Shown: piece by piece, positions 1 to 11,639 of the stretch
How the letters are laid out: each line of letters starts with the position of its first letter
Position numbering within the stretch: position 1 is the stretch's first letter
DNA from: Micromussa lordhowensis
Lineage: Eukaryota > Cnidaria > Anthozoa > Scleractinia > Lobophylliidae
DNA: 64,000 nucleotides
Assembly (NCBI GenBank): GCA_964020085.1
Contig: OZ026606.1
Location: 3,211,423-3,275,422 of the forward strand
Direction: 5' to 3'
Program-made: the position numbers and the translations under genes
Notes under the pieces: generated by a model
Told to the model about the DNA's origin: nothing
Databases searched by the model: none
The model's input: the letters and a program-made list of their open reading frames with translations, nothing else

Positions 1-73
1 GGAATGAGGCGAGTACAAATATCTGTTATTTGTACTCGTTTCGCGCGATATTTGTACTCTAGGAAGCAGAGTT

Positions 74-214
74 GGATAATAAATAAACAATAGCCCCCAT
101 TTGGCGCGAAAATATGCTAGGATATTTGTCCGCGGACATTATCTGTTCCGAGAAGCGAACAGTTTTCCGAGAGCGTAGCTCGAGGAAAACTGTGAGCTTC
201 GAGGAACAGATAAC

Positions 215-245
<31 letters not shown>

Positions 246-275
246 CCCAAATGGAGGCTATCGTGTTTATTATCC
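74..275. repeat. Foldback/MITE-like inverted repeat
   Basis: The two halves are imperfect reverse complements. The left arm begins GGATAATAAA and includes CATTTGGCGCGAAAATATGC; the right arm ends TTTATTATCC. A second nested inverted pair (ATCTGTTCC.. and ..GGAACAGAT) sits at the centre. No protein coding is likely: the short frames here are mirror images caused by the palindrome. A smaller hairpin (GAGTACAAATA/TATTTGTACTC) lies just to its left, near 11-37. Superfamily is unknown and I found no clear target duplication. Confidence 0.65.
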
Positions 276-2464
276 TTAAAATCTTTTTCGGGTATTCGGT
301 CACGTGACGTGTTTAGACCAATCGCGCGCGAGCGAAAAGATTTGATGGATTATAAACGCTGATATTTGCTACTTCCATGGATAGCATGCGTACTTCTGCC
401 TAGAACACAGGGCCCAGATGTTTCTCATTTTGCAAACAAAAAGGAAAAACAGAACTTGCGCTCAACGGGAGATGGAGCGTCCTTTACCACTAACTTTCCC
501 ATGGTCCCACTCGGGTCGTGTGCGTACCTTTTTGTTTGTCCATTGCGCATGTTCAATTAGTAAGCTTTTGATGAGGACGCCCCAAATTACCTTTTGCGAC
601 AAAACGACCGCGTGAAGTAACTGATTATTTCACAGCAAGGAGAAGATTTTGCAAGCGTGAGGTTCTTCAAGAAGAATAGAACCTTCTGAAGTGTTCTAGA
701 GCCGGCCAAAACTTTTATTTGAACTTCAGGCGGTAAAATGATGATATTATCATTCGCGTTAATTTACTTGTTTGGATCGACTTAATCCGCCTTTCATAAG
801 CGTAATTTCCTAAACTAATTAAATAGTTAAACATGATTGTTAATGCCCTTTAAGTGGAAGTTAGAAAAGGTATGATAGGCTGCGCAAAATTGATCCTTTA
901 ATTCACCTGTCAGAAAAGTTTACTTATCTTGTTTATATATACGCTACCGAGTCATGTTTAGTTTGGGTAAAGGAGTCAATATTATCTATGTAGTACATAA
1001 AGGCTTTTTGGAAAATTTTACTTGACTCGAAATGTTTTTTTTTTAATGTCAGTTTTTCGTCATTCTTTGCATTTGGTTTTGCCCCGTAAAAGTAAATGTT
1101 TTATCATATTATATTCGTGAACAATCCTCTAACCGAAAAAGACATCTTTGCATTCCGCGAAAAGTCAAAGTTATTTTATCAATTAAGGGAAGCCTAGTTT
1201 GTCTTCATGAGTTATTTTTCTATCTTCTGATTAAATTCAGTGAAATTTCTTCAATCACGCCGTGTTCCCTTATCAACCTATCAATCTACATAAGCAACGA
1301 CTCCCCAAGATGAGTCATTATGTCGTTCATATTTCCTGCACATTGAGCGGAAAATATGGAACGAGATTCCTTTTGTTCATCTTTGTTGCCATTTCCGATG
1401 TGTTTGGTGTTACTAACAAAAGCATTTAAACCTGACAGGATTGATATTAATATTTGCCAATTAACAAAACCATGCAAACAATTTAGCGACAGGTATCATA
1501 CGCAAGAACTAGAAGTTTATTGCCATATTGCACGCCAAAGCAGTGTGATGTTGTTATTTCTGTAATGGGTTCGGTAAAATGCGGTTGTACGTCTCTGCAT
1601 GGCGGTAGTCAAAATTCCGAATTATCTTATAAGGCTAAGCCTTAGAAACATGTGAAGTTTTGAGTTCTACTGCTGCGTGAAGTTGGAATCGTCAAAGCTC
1701 CCCTTTGCAGATAATTTGCCTGATTGATCATCCAGTTTAGCACTGGTTTGTCCAAACAAAGTGTCTTGTATGTTTGTAGAGTTCACTTTGTTGAATTTCA
1801 GTATTGATAGCTTCAGCACTGACTTCAAGACAAGCACCGTGTTTTTGAGGCAATTTTAAAGCCGCCAATATTAATTTTCGACTGCCCGTTGTTGAAGGAG
1901 AAGTCGTTCGTTCGCGATTTTCAAGAATTTATTGGACAAAATATCGATATCGGACCGTGGTACTTCACGAGAGGCAGAATTGTACCAGCTGAACTTAGGA
2001 TTGACTAGAAATATTACCGATGGTGTTATCAACCAGCGTTTTGACTACACTGGATGTTTATATCGAGCTGCTCGAGGTTCATCTACAACGCAAGTGAAAA
2101 CATCTGGGGTATTCATTCCCACATCTTGTTTCAAGCATTAGCGAAATACGGGAGCAGTTCATTGCCAACAACTCGTGCCCTTGATAAAAAAATTTTAAGC
2201 GATCCTCAAGTTGTTTTAATCGTTTTTCATTCGAAAGCAGCTCGTCAGCAGTAGTAAACACATAACAAAGAACAACAGATGAACGCTCACTTTTTACATT
2301 CTTTGCGGGTCATTTCTGCTTATTTGTTACATCAGTTACGTAGTTTTAAGATCTCCCACAATTCCAGAGTGGCTTCACAAAACGTGTTGCCGTGGTTACT
2401 AGTAAGCTGGTCCAGCCAGCTGTTTAAGAAAAATATATTTTCCCGCGTTTAGTTCACTTCTACC
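276..2464. other. Gene-free stretch upstream of the first receptor-like gene
   Basis: AT-rich DNA with only short chance reading frames. It should hold the promoter and any 5' untranslated exon of the gene starting at 2465. I could not place a transcription start. An acceptor-like tract ending in TTTAG lies about a dozen bases before the ATG. Confidence 0.4.
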
Positions 2465-3412
2465 ATGTCAAGTTCTCCGTCAGCCAATACTACGCTCTCA
2501 GAGCCCTCTGCTGTCGCGCATCCAGAGCCTGGTCCTAACTGGAAGGTGGCAAAACAGGTTTGGGGATTCGCTTGGGAGATTCACTGGGCCGGATTTGGAG
2601 TCCTGTTCAGTATGCTAGCCATGCACTCTTTCCTTGCTCTGGCTCAAGTTAAACAACAACAAGGATTTGGTCGAAGGCCCTTGGTCGTGGCTATCAACTC
2701 TCTGCTTGTAATTCTAGGAGTAACACGAGCGTTGTTCATGTTTCTTGATCCTTATGAGTCCGGGGAGAATGGGTTTCATTGCCCGCATTGGTTCATGACG
2801 TTGTCCTATGGTATCGCGTTTCCGTGTCTAACCTCTTCGTTCTCCTTGATCCATCTGGCCTTTTTGGAAGTCGCCAACGTGCACATTGGACCCGGCAAAC
2901 TTCAAAGTGTCCCGTTCTTAGGCGGGGTCATTACATCTCACTTTGTTCTCGTCATAATTGCAGAAACTACCACTGCTATCAATGCTAAGTTAACTCCATT
3001 GTTGATCGTTTGCCAGTCGTTTTTCATCCTTTGGGGATTTCTCCTCTCAGTGAGCTTTATTTACAGCGGTTTGAAAGTCATTCTTAGCTCTGAAAAAGTA
3101 CAGAAACAACTTGAGATGATCGAAACTGTAACCGCTCGTCAGACAGCGAGTGAAAAGCGACGAAAAACAAGGACAATTAAAGTCGCAAAGGTCACTTTCG
3201 CAACCAGTATTTTGGGATTTGCCTGTTGTGGACTGCAGCTTTACTCATTGTTCGGTGTTTACAGCTTGTATAGCAAAGCTGTGGACCCTTCTCCTTGGCC
3301 CTGGTGGGTTTTTCAAACTTGTTTTCGATTGGCAGAATTAAGCATGGCTTGTACAATAGCCTATAGTGTTACGCAACGGTCGAAACCGGCTGCAACCAGT
3401 AAGCGGACATAA
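2465..3412 (+). CDS. PRRT3/PRRT4-like seven-transmembrane protein, paralogue 1
   Basis: Uninterrupted 315-residue reading frame. After a polar N-terminus (about 1-25) comes the family block PGPNWKVAKQVWGFAWEIHW, then about seven hydrophobic segments near residues 40-61, 72-93, 110-134, 150-170, 178-203, 240-263 and 285-303, with a basic loop (about 205-238) before segment 6 and a short basic tail. The order PGPxW..WELHW, a membrane segment, ..LDPYES, a membrane segment resembles the conserved C-terminal membrane region of vertebrate PRRT3/PRRT4; the long proline-rich N-terminus of those proteins is absent. The molecular function of this family is not established. It is probably a plasma-membrane protein of receptor-like topology. 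ATG 2465 is preceded within about 15 bases by a TTTAG acceptor-like site, so an upstream noncoding exon is possible. It is the most divergent of three local paralogues. A MITE lies 42 bases after the stop. Confidence 0.8.
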   Translation: MSSSPSANTTLSEPSAVAHPEPGPNWKVAKQVWGFAWEIHWAGFGVLFSMLAMHSFLALAQVKQQQGFGRRPLVVAINSLLVILGVTRALFMFLDPYESGENGFHCPHWFMTLSYGIAFPCLTSSFSLIHLAFLEVANVHIGPGKLQSVPFLGGVITSHFVLVIIAETTTAINAKLTPLLIVCQSFFILWGFLLSVSFIYSGLKVILSSEKVQKQLEMIETVTARQTASEKRRKTRTIKVAKVTFATSILGFACCGLQLYSLFGVYSLYSKAVDPSPWPWWVFQTCFRLAELSMACTIAYSVTQRSKPAATSKRT

Positions 3413-3454
3413 GAGTAACAACACGACCAACTAAAGAAACACAACTTCGCTTAT

Positions 3455-3954
3455 GCTGATTTCCCTTTCGTAAACGGTCCATATGCCATTTTTAACGGTC
3501 GATGCCATTTTCGTAAACGGTTGATGCCATTTTTAACGGTCGATGCCATTTTCGTAATTGGTTGATGCCATATCTGCTTTAGTTTAGGCCTGGATAAGGT
3601 AGAAACTGGTATAATTTGTTGATGGAGTAAAATGCACTCACCAAATGCTTAATTGTTCATATTCACACTGGTGTGCTTGCGGTTAGCTCTTATTTGATGT
3701 TTGGGGCAACTCTATTATTAATGTTTAAGAATGTCACGTTTTATAATTAAATGTTGGGGAAATTTGGCGGATCAACCTGGTACTGTAGTGGTACAAGAGG
3801 GATGTCAGGAAAAAGAGGTTCCGGGTTCGATACTAGGTGGTTACTTGCAAATTTTCCTTTTTCTTTAATTTAGTAGAGAAAAATTCATGTACAGTCGTAA
3901 AAAATTTTTAAGTGTCACGAAAATGGCAAAGACCGTTTACGAAAGGGAAATGAG
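3455..3954. mobile_element. MULE-like MITE with 10-bp target duplication
   Basis: Terminal inverted repeats read GATTTCCCTTTCGTAAACGG on the left and the reverse complement of CATTTCCCTTTCGTAAACGG on the right. They are flanked by identical 10-bp direct repeats CTTCGCTTAT at 3445-3454 and 3955-3964. A 9-10 bp duplication is typical of Mutator-like elements. The left end also has four degenerate units of ..GTAAACGGTYGATGCCATTTT. There is no transposase, so it is non-autonomous. It carries a tRNA-like insert at 3766-3841. Confidence 0.8.
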
Positions 3955-5997
3955 CTTCGCTTATTGCCGAGATTGAATTGTGATTTGTTTATTATAGCAG
4001 GATAGTGGCCAATTAAAAGGCTGGCTGAAATTTGTCCGCTACGTTAGATCAAGACTGAAAAGTGAAGTTCTAACGAGAGAACATTTTTCAGCATCATCGA
4101 ATCACAGAATGCGTATAACAAGTTACGAATTTGGGGACTACAAAAGGCAAATATTACAAAACGTAAATATGCAAATCATCTCAATATGTAAATCCTGAGC
4201 AATTAAAAAGTCACCTTGTTCAAAAATCAACTTACTTGTACCAGCTGAACCCAATGAAGCTAAATGACTTCACCAAACGACTTCATTTGGGAGAGTATCA
4301 GCTGCAAGGGTTTAGGACTGGAATAACATTGAAGTGTTTTTCGCAATCTATGTCCAGTTCAATTGTTTTTCTGTCAGTTTCGCTTCAAAGGAAGTTGAAT
4401 TGAATCATCGATCACAAAGCAATATTATGATGGCTGAGCCAATATCAGTGAAAATTAATACGTATTTAAGGGCGAAAGTAAATAAGTATTTTAAGTGTTG
4501 TAAGTCACTTAATCTTTTAAATTAAGGGGTTTTAGAGTTTTGAAAAGATCTTCCTTGGGGCCGAACTAGACCTTTTTATCTTGGGTGGTTTGTTTTCCTA
4601 TTGAAGACCACTTGATATTGTATAGAGAATTGTTCTTTTATTCATCTAAAAATTATTCAGTCGTCCATATACACGCGACTATTTGAAAAATTGAAAGCAA
4701 AAATTCTCAAACCATCGTCACATGGTCTGAAGAGGTCTATTTGAAAAATAAAAAAAGATGTTCTAAGACAGTGCTATATACTGGCTATACCGAAGAAATT
4801 TATTTTGTAGCAAAAGAAGGAAATGTGTATTAATGGAAGGCACAGCTCTATTTCTACGCTCTGGCCTACCGTCCACACTAATCCGTCACCAAAACGGAGC
4901 TTTTCGAAAACGCTCTTTAAACCGGAGGAAATTGAAAACGCCGGAGCTTTCGAAAACGAAAGCGCCACGATAATCATGTGATTTCCCGACCGAGTTTACC
5001 CCAAACACAAATCCAAAATGACCGGCCGTTTGTAGCGTTTTTTAGATTCCTGCGACGCAGTGTATACAGGGGCCTAAGCGGAAACGCTGTAAAAAATAAA
5101 TTTAAACCACTATTGGTACTAGCTTCTGTGCCAGTAAGTGCGAGATACTCAATGCGGCGGTTGTGACAGGTTGAGCGCTATTGACTATTGGCCATTTCTG
5201 TGCGATAATATCAAATTGAAAAGACCAATGCTGGAATACCAGTTCATTGATTGCATTGTTATTAAAATGACGATAATTAATTTCAGCGATGAGCTGAGTT
5301 GTCTTGACAAAATGATCTAATGTTTGAGCAAGATGACCACGAAAGATCATCGACTCATTCTGATTTCAGTACTGGTAAGTTCTGTAGTGAACAACATTTC
5401 TAAATTCGCCGAGTTGCGTGGGTTTAAATCTTTTCGAAATCGACCGAACAATTCCTACTGCAACCAGAAAGTTCTTAGGCTGAGCCCGAATATTTACTTA
5501 TCAGTCTGCCTTCTTGTCACAGACACTTGCGCGAGTCATAATTATCCGTAAAAGTTTCACATACAGTTATTAACTGACTTTGACGCGAAGAAGACACCAG
5601 TAATTAAGAAGACCCAAACTAAGAAAGAGACGAAAATAAAAATATTGTGCAATTTTTGCGTGCAGTGGAAACAAAACATACAGCTCACAGTCGGAATCTG
5701 AAGAGTGATTTTATTTTTCCAGAGTAATGTTTGCCATTATATGTCATAGTTGATTAATGTTGTTAGAGAAGATTATGAACTAGTGCTAGCTTGTCTTGCG
5801 AGGACGTTCGTCAAGGTGTATAATTTAAGATGTAATTCTAAAACGATTTGAATTTCTAAGTGTCGAAGCTAGGCCATTTGGATGGATTGATCTGAGAGGT
5901 CAGTGGAAATACATTTCGTACATTTATGTTGATTCGCCAGACTTTACCAGGCAATAGGCCACGTTCGGAATAATAATAATAATAATAATAATGATGA
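3560..5997 (+). repeat. Segmental duplication, copy 1
   Basis: From GGTTGATGCCATATCTGC onward this segment is nearly identical to 7523-9967, with scattered substitutions and small indels. It begins inside the MITE at 3455-3954 and ends at a hexanucleotide microsatellite. Reading frames repeated between the copies (for example near 4774-4977 and 5102-5350) have no recognisable product and are broken differently in each copy, so I do not call genes here. Confidence 0.9.
3766..3841 (+). repeat. tRNA-like (pol III-like) segment inside the MITE
   Basis: An A-box-like stretch (GGTACTGTAGTGGTACAAG) is followed about 40 bases later by a B-box-like GGGTTCGATACTAGG. The spacing fits a tRNA or tRNA-derived SINE head. 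The acceptor stem does not pair well, so this is not a working tRNA. A second copy sits at 7729-7803, where the A-box (GGTAGTTTAGTGGTATAAG) is closer to consensus. Confidence 0.45.
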
Positions 5998-6116
5998 TAA
6001 TGATAATGATAATGATAATGATAATGATAATGATAATGATAATGATAATGATAATGATAATGATAATGATAATGATAATGATAATGATAATGATAATGAT
6101 AATGATAATGATAATG

Positions 6117-6146
<30 letters not shown>
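5982..6146. repeat. (AATGAT)n hexanucleotide microsatellite
   Basis: About 25 near-perfect tandem copies of AATGAT, preceded by an (AAT)n stretch. The six-base period is a multiple of three and contains no stop in several frames. That alone produces the apparent Met-Ile and Tyr-His repeat proteins on both strands, so they are not genes. It marks the right edge of duplication copy 1. Confidence 0.97.
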
Positions 6147-6147
<1 letters not shown>

Positions 6148-6767
6148 ACATTCCCCAAAAAATCAGTTCCCTTTTTTTAAGCCTTAAAATAGTACTAAGT
6201 ACTGCGAAAATCTTTCTAAAACTAGATCTCTTGGTAGTTTAATGGAGGAAAAAGCTAACAAGCTCATTCTCGCGTCTTTTGCTAAAATCTACAAATCAAT
6301 CTGGACGTTTTTCCGAAAAAACGTTCCTCGTAAGAGGAACGGCCATGGAAAGGCACGCTTGTTCCTATACTGTATGAAGAGATGTTAGCCTTAAAGGTTT
6401 TTCCAAAACTTAGTTCCTTCTTTGTCAGTGATGCCAAAGATGCTTAAAACCAAAAAAAACCTGCTTTCCCAAAAGTTTAGTTCCTTTTGCATTTGGACTT
6501 ACTGCTGTATCGAAAAAATGATTTGACTGCGGCGATTTTTTTTACTTCAATCAATGTGCTATAAGGGTATTATTGCTGTTCGAGTTGCTTTAAGCTGTCT
6601 GTGCTTGAACATAACGAGAAATTTGTCGAGAACTATAGGACCGAAAAGCCGCGAAACGTTCTTGTCGTAGTATGGGAACACTATGTCCATTAAAGCATTA
6701 AAATCCCGGTCTATTTGAAAATCAGCGCATCTTTTTCACAGACGAGTGAACCTGTTTCAGTTAAATG

Positions 6768-7063
6768 ATTTTGCGGGCTTAATCAAGACCAAGCTAAGAA
6801 ATCACTCCCCTGTTTCTAAACGGCGTAAAGTGAAATGAACAGATATCCGCCGCCAAATCCGGAAAATCCGCCCTACAGAATAAACTAACAACTGAAGAAA
6901 TCGACTAACGCAAGTTCAAGAAATATAATAGTTCACTTGGAAATTCACTCTTCTACCTTATGTTAGGGCTAAATCAAAACCAAACTAAGGAGTCACTCCC
7001 CTGTTTCTAAACTGCGTAGGGCAAAATGAACAGATATCCGCTAAATCCGGAAAATCCGTCTTT
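6768..7063. repeat. Dispersed direct repeat pair (about 100 bp each)
   Basis: Two blocks, about 6768-6865 and 6966-7063, share TCACTCCCCTGTTTCTAAAC followed by ATGAACAGATATCCGC and AATCCGGAAAATCCG. They lie in the unique DNA between the two copies of the segmental duplication. Confidence 0.75.
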
Positions 7064-7156
7064 TCCACAGCAAGATTAATGAAAGGTTGATGCATGACAA
7101 CTTGCAGGATGAATTGATTGACAATATGGAATATATTAAGCCCAGAGAACAATGAT

Positions 7157-7350
7157 CAAACTTACAGAAATGACTGACTGCTGACTGACAAACTTTAAAA
7201 AAGAGGACGGAAAAGACGGATTTCACGGATTTCCCGGAGACATGAATTGCTAATGAACAAACTTACAGAAGTGACTGACTGCTGACTGACAAACTTTAAA
7301 AAAAGAGGACGGAAAAGACGGATTTTCCGGATTTCCCGGAAATATGAATA
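7157..7350. repeat. Tandem duplication of a ~100-bp unit
   Basis: Two adjacent units (about 7157-7257 and 7258-7350) share AAACTTACAGAARTGACTGA and GAGGACGGAAAAGACGGATT. The GGATTT..CCGGA tail is a mirrored version of the CCGGAAAATCCG motif at 6768-7063, so the block may be one complex inverted element spanning roughly 6760-7350. Confidence 0.7.
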
Positions 7351-7387
7351 TATCAATATTAATTTAATATAATACTTCTCTTATTTA

Positions 7388-7454
7388 CTGTAAGTATCTT
7401 ATATAATAAATTATTATAATATATTATATAATATATTATATAAGATACTTACAG
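7388..7454. repeat. AT-rich perfect palindrome/hairpin
   Basis: CTGTAAGTATCTTATATAAT pairs with ATTATATAAGATACTTACAG across an AT-only core of ATTATAATATATT type. Such a long perfect stem is expected to extrude or be unstable. It may mark a breakpoint, since duplication copy 2 begins about 70 bases downstream. Confidence 0.85.
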
Positions 7455-7522
7455 CGTCTCCGAGTTCCCAGTCGTCTTGCATCGTGTCGACGAATTTAAA
7501 TAGGAGATTAGGCGAACATAAT

Positions 7523-9967
7523 GGTTGATGCCATATCTGCTTTAGTTTAGGCCTGGATAAGGTAAAAACTGGTATAATTTGTTGATGGAGCAAAATGCAC
7601 TCACCAAATGCTTAATTGTTCATATTCACACTGGTTTGCTTGCGGTTAGCTCTTATTTGATGTTTGGGGCAACTCTATTATTAATGTTTAAGAATGTCAC
7701 GTTTTATAATTAAATGTTGGGGAAATTTGGCGGATCAACCTGGTAGTTTAGTGGTATAAGAGGGATGTCAAGAAAAAGAGGTTCCGGGTTCGATACTAGG
7801 TGGTTACTTGCAAATTTTTCTTTTTCTTTAATTTAGTAGAGAAACATTCGTGTACAGTTGTAAAAAATTTTTAAGTGTCACGAAAATGGCAAAGACCGTT
7901 TACGAAAGGGAAATGAGCTTCGCTTATTGCCGAGATTGAATTGTGATTTGTTTTTTTAGAAGGATAATGGCCAATTAAAAGGCTGGCTGAAATTTGTTCG
8001 CTACGTTAGATCAAGACTGAAAAGTGAAGTTCTAACGAAAGAACATTTTTCAGCATCATCGAATCACAGAATGCGTATAACAAGTTACGAATTTGGGGAC
8101 TACAAAAGGCAAATATTACAAAACGTAAATATGCGAATCATCTCAATATGTAAATCCTGAGCAATTAAAAAGTCACCTTGTTCAAAAATCAACTTACTTG
8201 TACCAGCTGAACCCAATGAAGCTAAATGACTTCACCAAACGACTTCATTTGGGAGAGTATCAGCTGCAAGTGTTTAGCGGACTGGAATTGCATTGAAGTG
8301 TTTTTCGCAATCTATGTCCAGTTCAATTGTGTTTCTGTCAGTTTCGCTTCAAAGGAAGTTGAATTGAATCATCGATCACAAAGCAATATTATGATGGCTG
8401 AGCCAATATCAGTGAAAATTAATACGTATTTAAGGGCGAAAGTAAATAAGTATTTTAAGTGATGTAAGTCACTTAATCTTTTAAATTAAGGGGTTTTAGA
8501 GTTTTGAAAAGATCTTGGTTGGGGCCGAACTAGGCCTTTTTATCTTGGGTGGTTTATTTTCCTATTGCATACCACTTGATATTCTATAGAGAATTGTTCT
8601 TTTATTCATCTAAAAATTATTCAGTCGTCCATATACACGCGACTATTTGAAAAATTGAAAGCAAAAATTCTCAAACCATCGTCACATGGTCTGAAGAGGT
8701 CTATTTGAAAAATAAAAAAAGATGTTCTAAGACAGTGCTATATACTGGCTATACCGAAGAAATTTATTTTGTAGCAAAAGAAGGAAATGTAATGTAATGG
8801 AAGGCACAGCTCTATTTCTACGCTCTGGCCTACCGTCCACACTAATCCGTCACCAAAACGGAGCTTTTCGAAAACGCTCTTTAAACCGGAGGAAATTGAA
8901 AACGCTGGAGCTTTCGAAAACGAAAGCGCCACGATAATCATGTGATTTCCCGACCGAGTTTACCCCAAACACAAATCCAAAATGACCGGCCGTTTGTAGC
9001 GTTTTTTAGATTCCTGCGACGCAGTGTATACAGGGGCCTAAGCGGAAACGCTGTAAAAAATAAATTTAAACCACTACTGGTACTAGCTTCCGTGCCAGTA
9101 AGTGCGAGATACTCGATCTCTGCGGTTGTGACAGGTTGAGCGCTATTGACTATTGGCCATTTCTGTGCGATAATATCAAATTGAAAAGACCAATGCTGGA
9201 ATACCAGTTCATTGATTGCATTGTTATTAAAATGACGATAATTAATTTCAGCGATGAGCTGAGTTGTCTTGGCAAAATGATCTAATGTTTGAGCAAGATG
9301 ACCACGAAAGATCATCGACTCATTCTGATTTCAGTACTGGTAAGTTCTGTAGTGAACAACATTTCTAAATCCGCCGAGTTGCGTGGGTTTAAATCTTTTC
9401 GAAATCGACCGAACAATTCCTACTGCAACCAGAAAGTTCTTAGGCTGAGCCCGGAAATTTACTTATCAGCTCGCCTTCCGTATCACAGACACTGGCGCGA
9501 GACATAATTATCCGTAAAAGTTTCACATACAGTTATTGAACTTTGACGCGAAGGCACCAGTAATTAAGAAGACCCAATCTAAGAAAGAGACGAAAATAAA
9601 AATATTGTGCAATTTTTGCGTGCAGTGGAAACAAAACATACAGCTCACAGTCGGAATCTTGAAGAGCGATTTCATTTTTCCAGAGTAATGTTTTCCATTA
9701 TATGTCATAGTTGATTAATGTTGTTAGAGAAGATTATGAACTAGTGCTAGCTTGTCTTGCGAGGACGTTCGTCAAGGTGTATAATTTAAGATGTAATTCT
9801 AAAACGATTTGAATTTCTAAGTGTCGAAGCTAGGTCATTTGGATGGATTGATCTGAGAGGTCAGTGGAAATACATTTCGTACATTTATGTTGATTCGCCA
9901 GAGTTTACCAGGCAAAAGGCCACGTTCGATATAATAATAATAGTAATAATAATAATGGTAATGATAA
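7523..9967 (+). repeat. Segmental duplication, copy 2
   Basis: Near-identical to 3560-5997. It includes a truncated MITE (7523-7917) that lacks the left terminal repeat but keeps the right one, so copy 1 holds the complete insertion and copy 2 was copied from an internal start point. A second tRNA-like block is at 7729-7803. It ends at an expanded hexanucleotide array. Confidence 0.9.
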
Positions 9968-10347
9968 TGATAATGATAATGACAATGACAATGACAATGA
10001 CAATGGCAATGACAATGACAATGACAATGACAATGACAATGACAATGACAATGACAATGACAATGACAATGACAATGACAATGACAATGACAATGACAAT
10101 GACAATGACAATGACAATGACAATGACAATGACAATGACAATGACAATGACAATGACAATGACAATGACAATGACAATGACAATGACAATGACAATGACA
10201 ATGACAATGACAATGACAATGACAATGACAATGACAATGACAATGACAATGACAATGACAATGACAATGACAATGACAATGACAATGACAATGACAATGA
10301 CAATGACAATGACAATGACAATGACAATGACAATGACAATGACAATG

Positions 10348-10380
<33 letters not shown>
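9942..10380. repeat. (AATGAC)n / (AATGAT)n hexanucleotide microsatellite, ~430 bp
   Basis: Roughly 60 tandem AATGAC units are bordered on both sides by a few AATGAT units and by (AAT)n, with one AATGGC variant near 10003. It is the counterpart of the array at 5982-6146 but longer, and its core has shifted from T to C at the last position. The Ser-Leu and Met-Thr repeat frames across it are artefacts of the six-base period. Confidence 0.97.
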
Positions 10381-10381
<1 letters not shown>

Positions 10382-10797
10382 ATAACTCGGAGGTGGTTTT
10401 CAGGATGAATCTGTTAGGGAAAAGAACATAAAAAAACAGAACACTATAAAGAAATAAAACGACAAACTAAGGCTGAAAACTAAGAACAAAATATAGAATT
10501 TTGTCCTGATAGCATCGGAGCCCTGTTAGGATAGTGGCTTATTACGGCGACAAAGCACGCACATAGTCAAAACTAGTAGACCGAGCATGCGCTACGTGGT
10601 AATTGTGAGCGATTTTTGCTAAGCGACAAAAAAAGTGCAGTTGTCATGGTGACAAAGCAGTAAATATAAAGAGACCTCATTTGTTGACAAAAATACTTGT
10701 TTTTATAAACGTATTTGAAATTAACGCGACTGGAAATTCAAAATAGTACAAATAAACAAAGTTACGCGAATAAGAAAATATCGCTTCTCAGAATTTA
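10381..10797. other. Unassigned intergenic DNA
   Basis: No gene, RNA or clear repeat seen. Confidence 0.4.
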
Positions 10798-11639
10798 CAG
10801 TGGAATCCCGCCTTTCGGTCACCTAGCTCGTTATAACGGGAACTTTGTTTTTCCCGGCGAAATGCCCATACATTATCTTATAAGAAAAACCCGTTAATGC
10901 GGCCACACCGTTAAGGTGGGGTAAACATCAATAGGCGTGAAATTTGAAGTGATATAAAAAAGGAAATTGTTAGGATTAAGATGGGTTGGAAACACTACGA
11001 GACAGTTGACCCCCGCAAAAGAGAGCCCCAGGTTGCTAGGGGGCTGTTTGGTATCCGTCTACTAATTCTTCCCTTCAAATTTCAATTTTCTAAATCCATC
11101 AAATATTCAACATTTCATATTTTCCTCAATTTAACCTACCCTTTGAGAAAAATATCTCATTCCCAAAATGCCCAAAAATCACCCAAAAATTTACACAAAA
11201 CCGCCAAACAGTGGTTAATGAGATAAGCTGAGAGATTTAGTGTCGCTTGAAACGTGACCGAAATATTGGCAGAAAGGCCTTGTTAAGTGACGTCAAAACA
11301 GCCTTCACGAGTACCCCCGCCTTAATACGGCGACATTCTGAGATCACAACCTGAATAATCCTTTATAACTTTACCCCGTTTATGAGGCCACTCAAACTAG
11401 TTATGTTCATTTTTCCATTGTTAATATTGTATGTACTGATTGAAGGTTCTTTTTTTAATTATATTACATTCCGGACGTTTAGAAGTGCAATTGTGATATA
11501 TCTATAAAGACATCACTCATTTTGACCCTACCCCGTTAATACGGACGGTCCTAATATGGCCACCTTTAATATGGCCACCCCATTGATAGGGCCAAATTTT
11601 CATGGCCCCACTGGTGACCGTATTGAAGAGGTTCCACTG
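10798..11639. mobile_element. pogo/Tigger-like MITE (842 bp)
   Basis: Ends CAGTGGAATCCC... and ...GGTTCCACTG are inverted, flanked by TA on both sides (10796-10797 and 11640-11641), as for Tc1/mariner-pogo elements. GGTCACC/GGTGACC is paired inside the ends, and internal CCCCGTTAATRCGG-type motifs recur near both ends. No transposase frame. Related to the elements at 51441-51641 and 59756-60267. Confidence 0.75.

Noticed and set aside
3766..3841. Functional tRNA gene
   Set aside because: Boxes A and B are present, but the acceptor stem and cloverleaf do not close, and the copy is embedded in a MITE.
5856..6242. Long Tyr-His, Ile and Met-Ile repeat reading frames on both strands
   Set aside because: They are stop-free frames created by the AATGAT hexanucleotide array, not proteins.
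9905..10431. 146-158 codon Ser-Leu and Met-Thr repeat frames
   Set aside because: Same cause: the AATGAC array has a period divisible by three.
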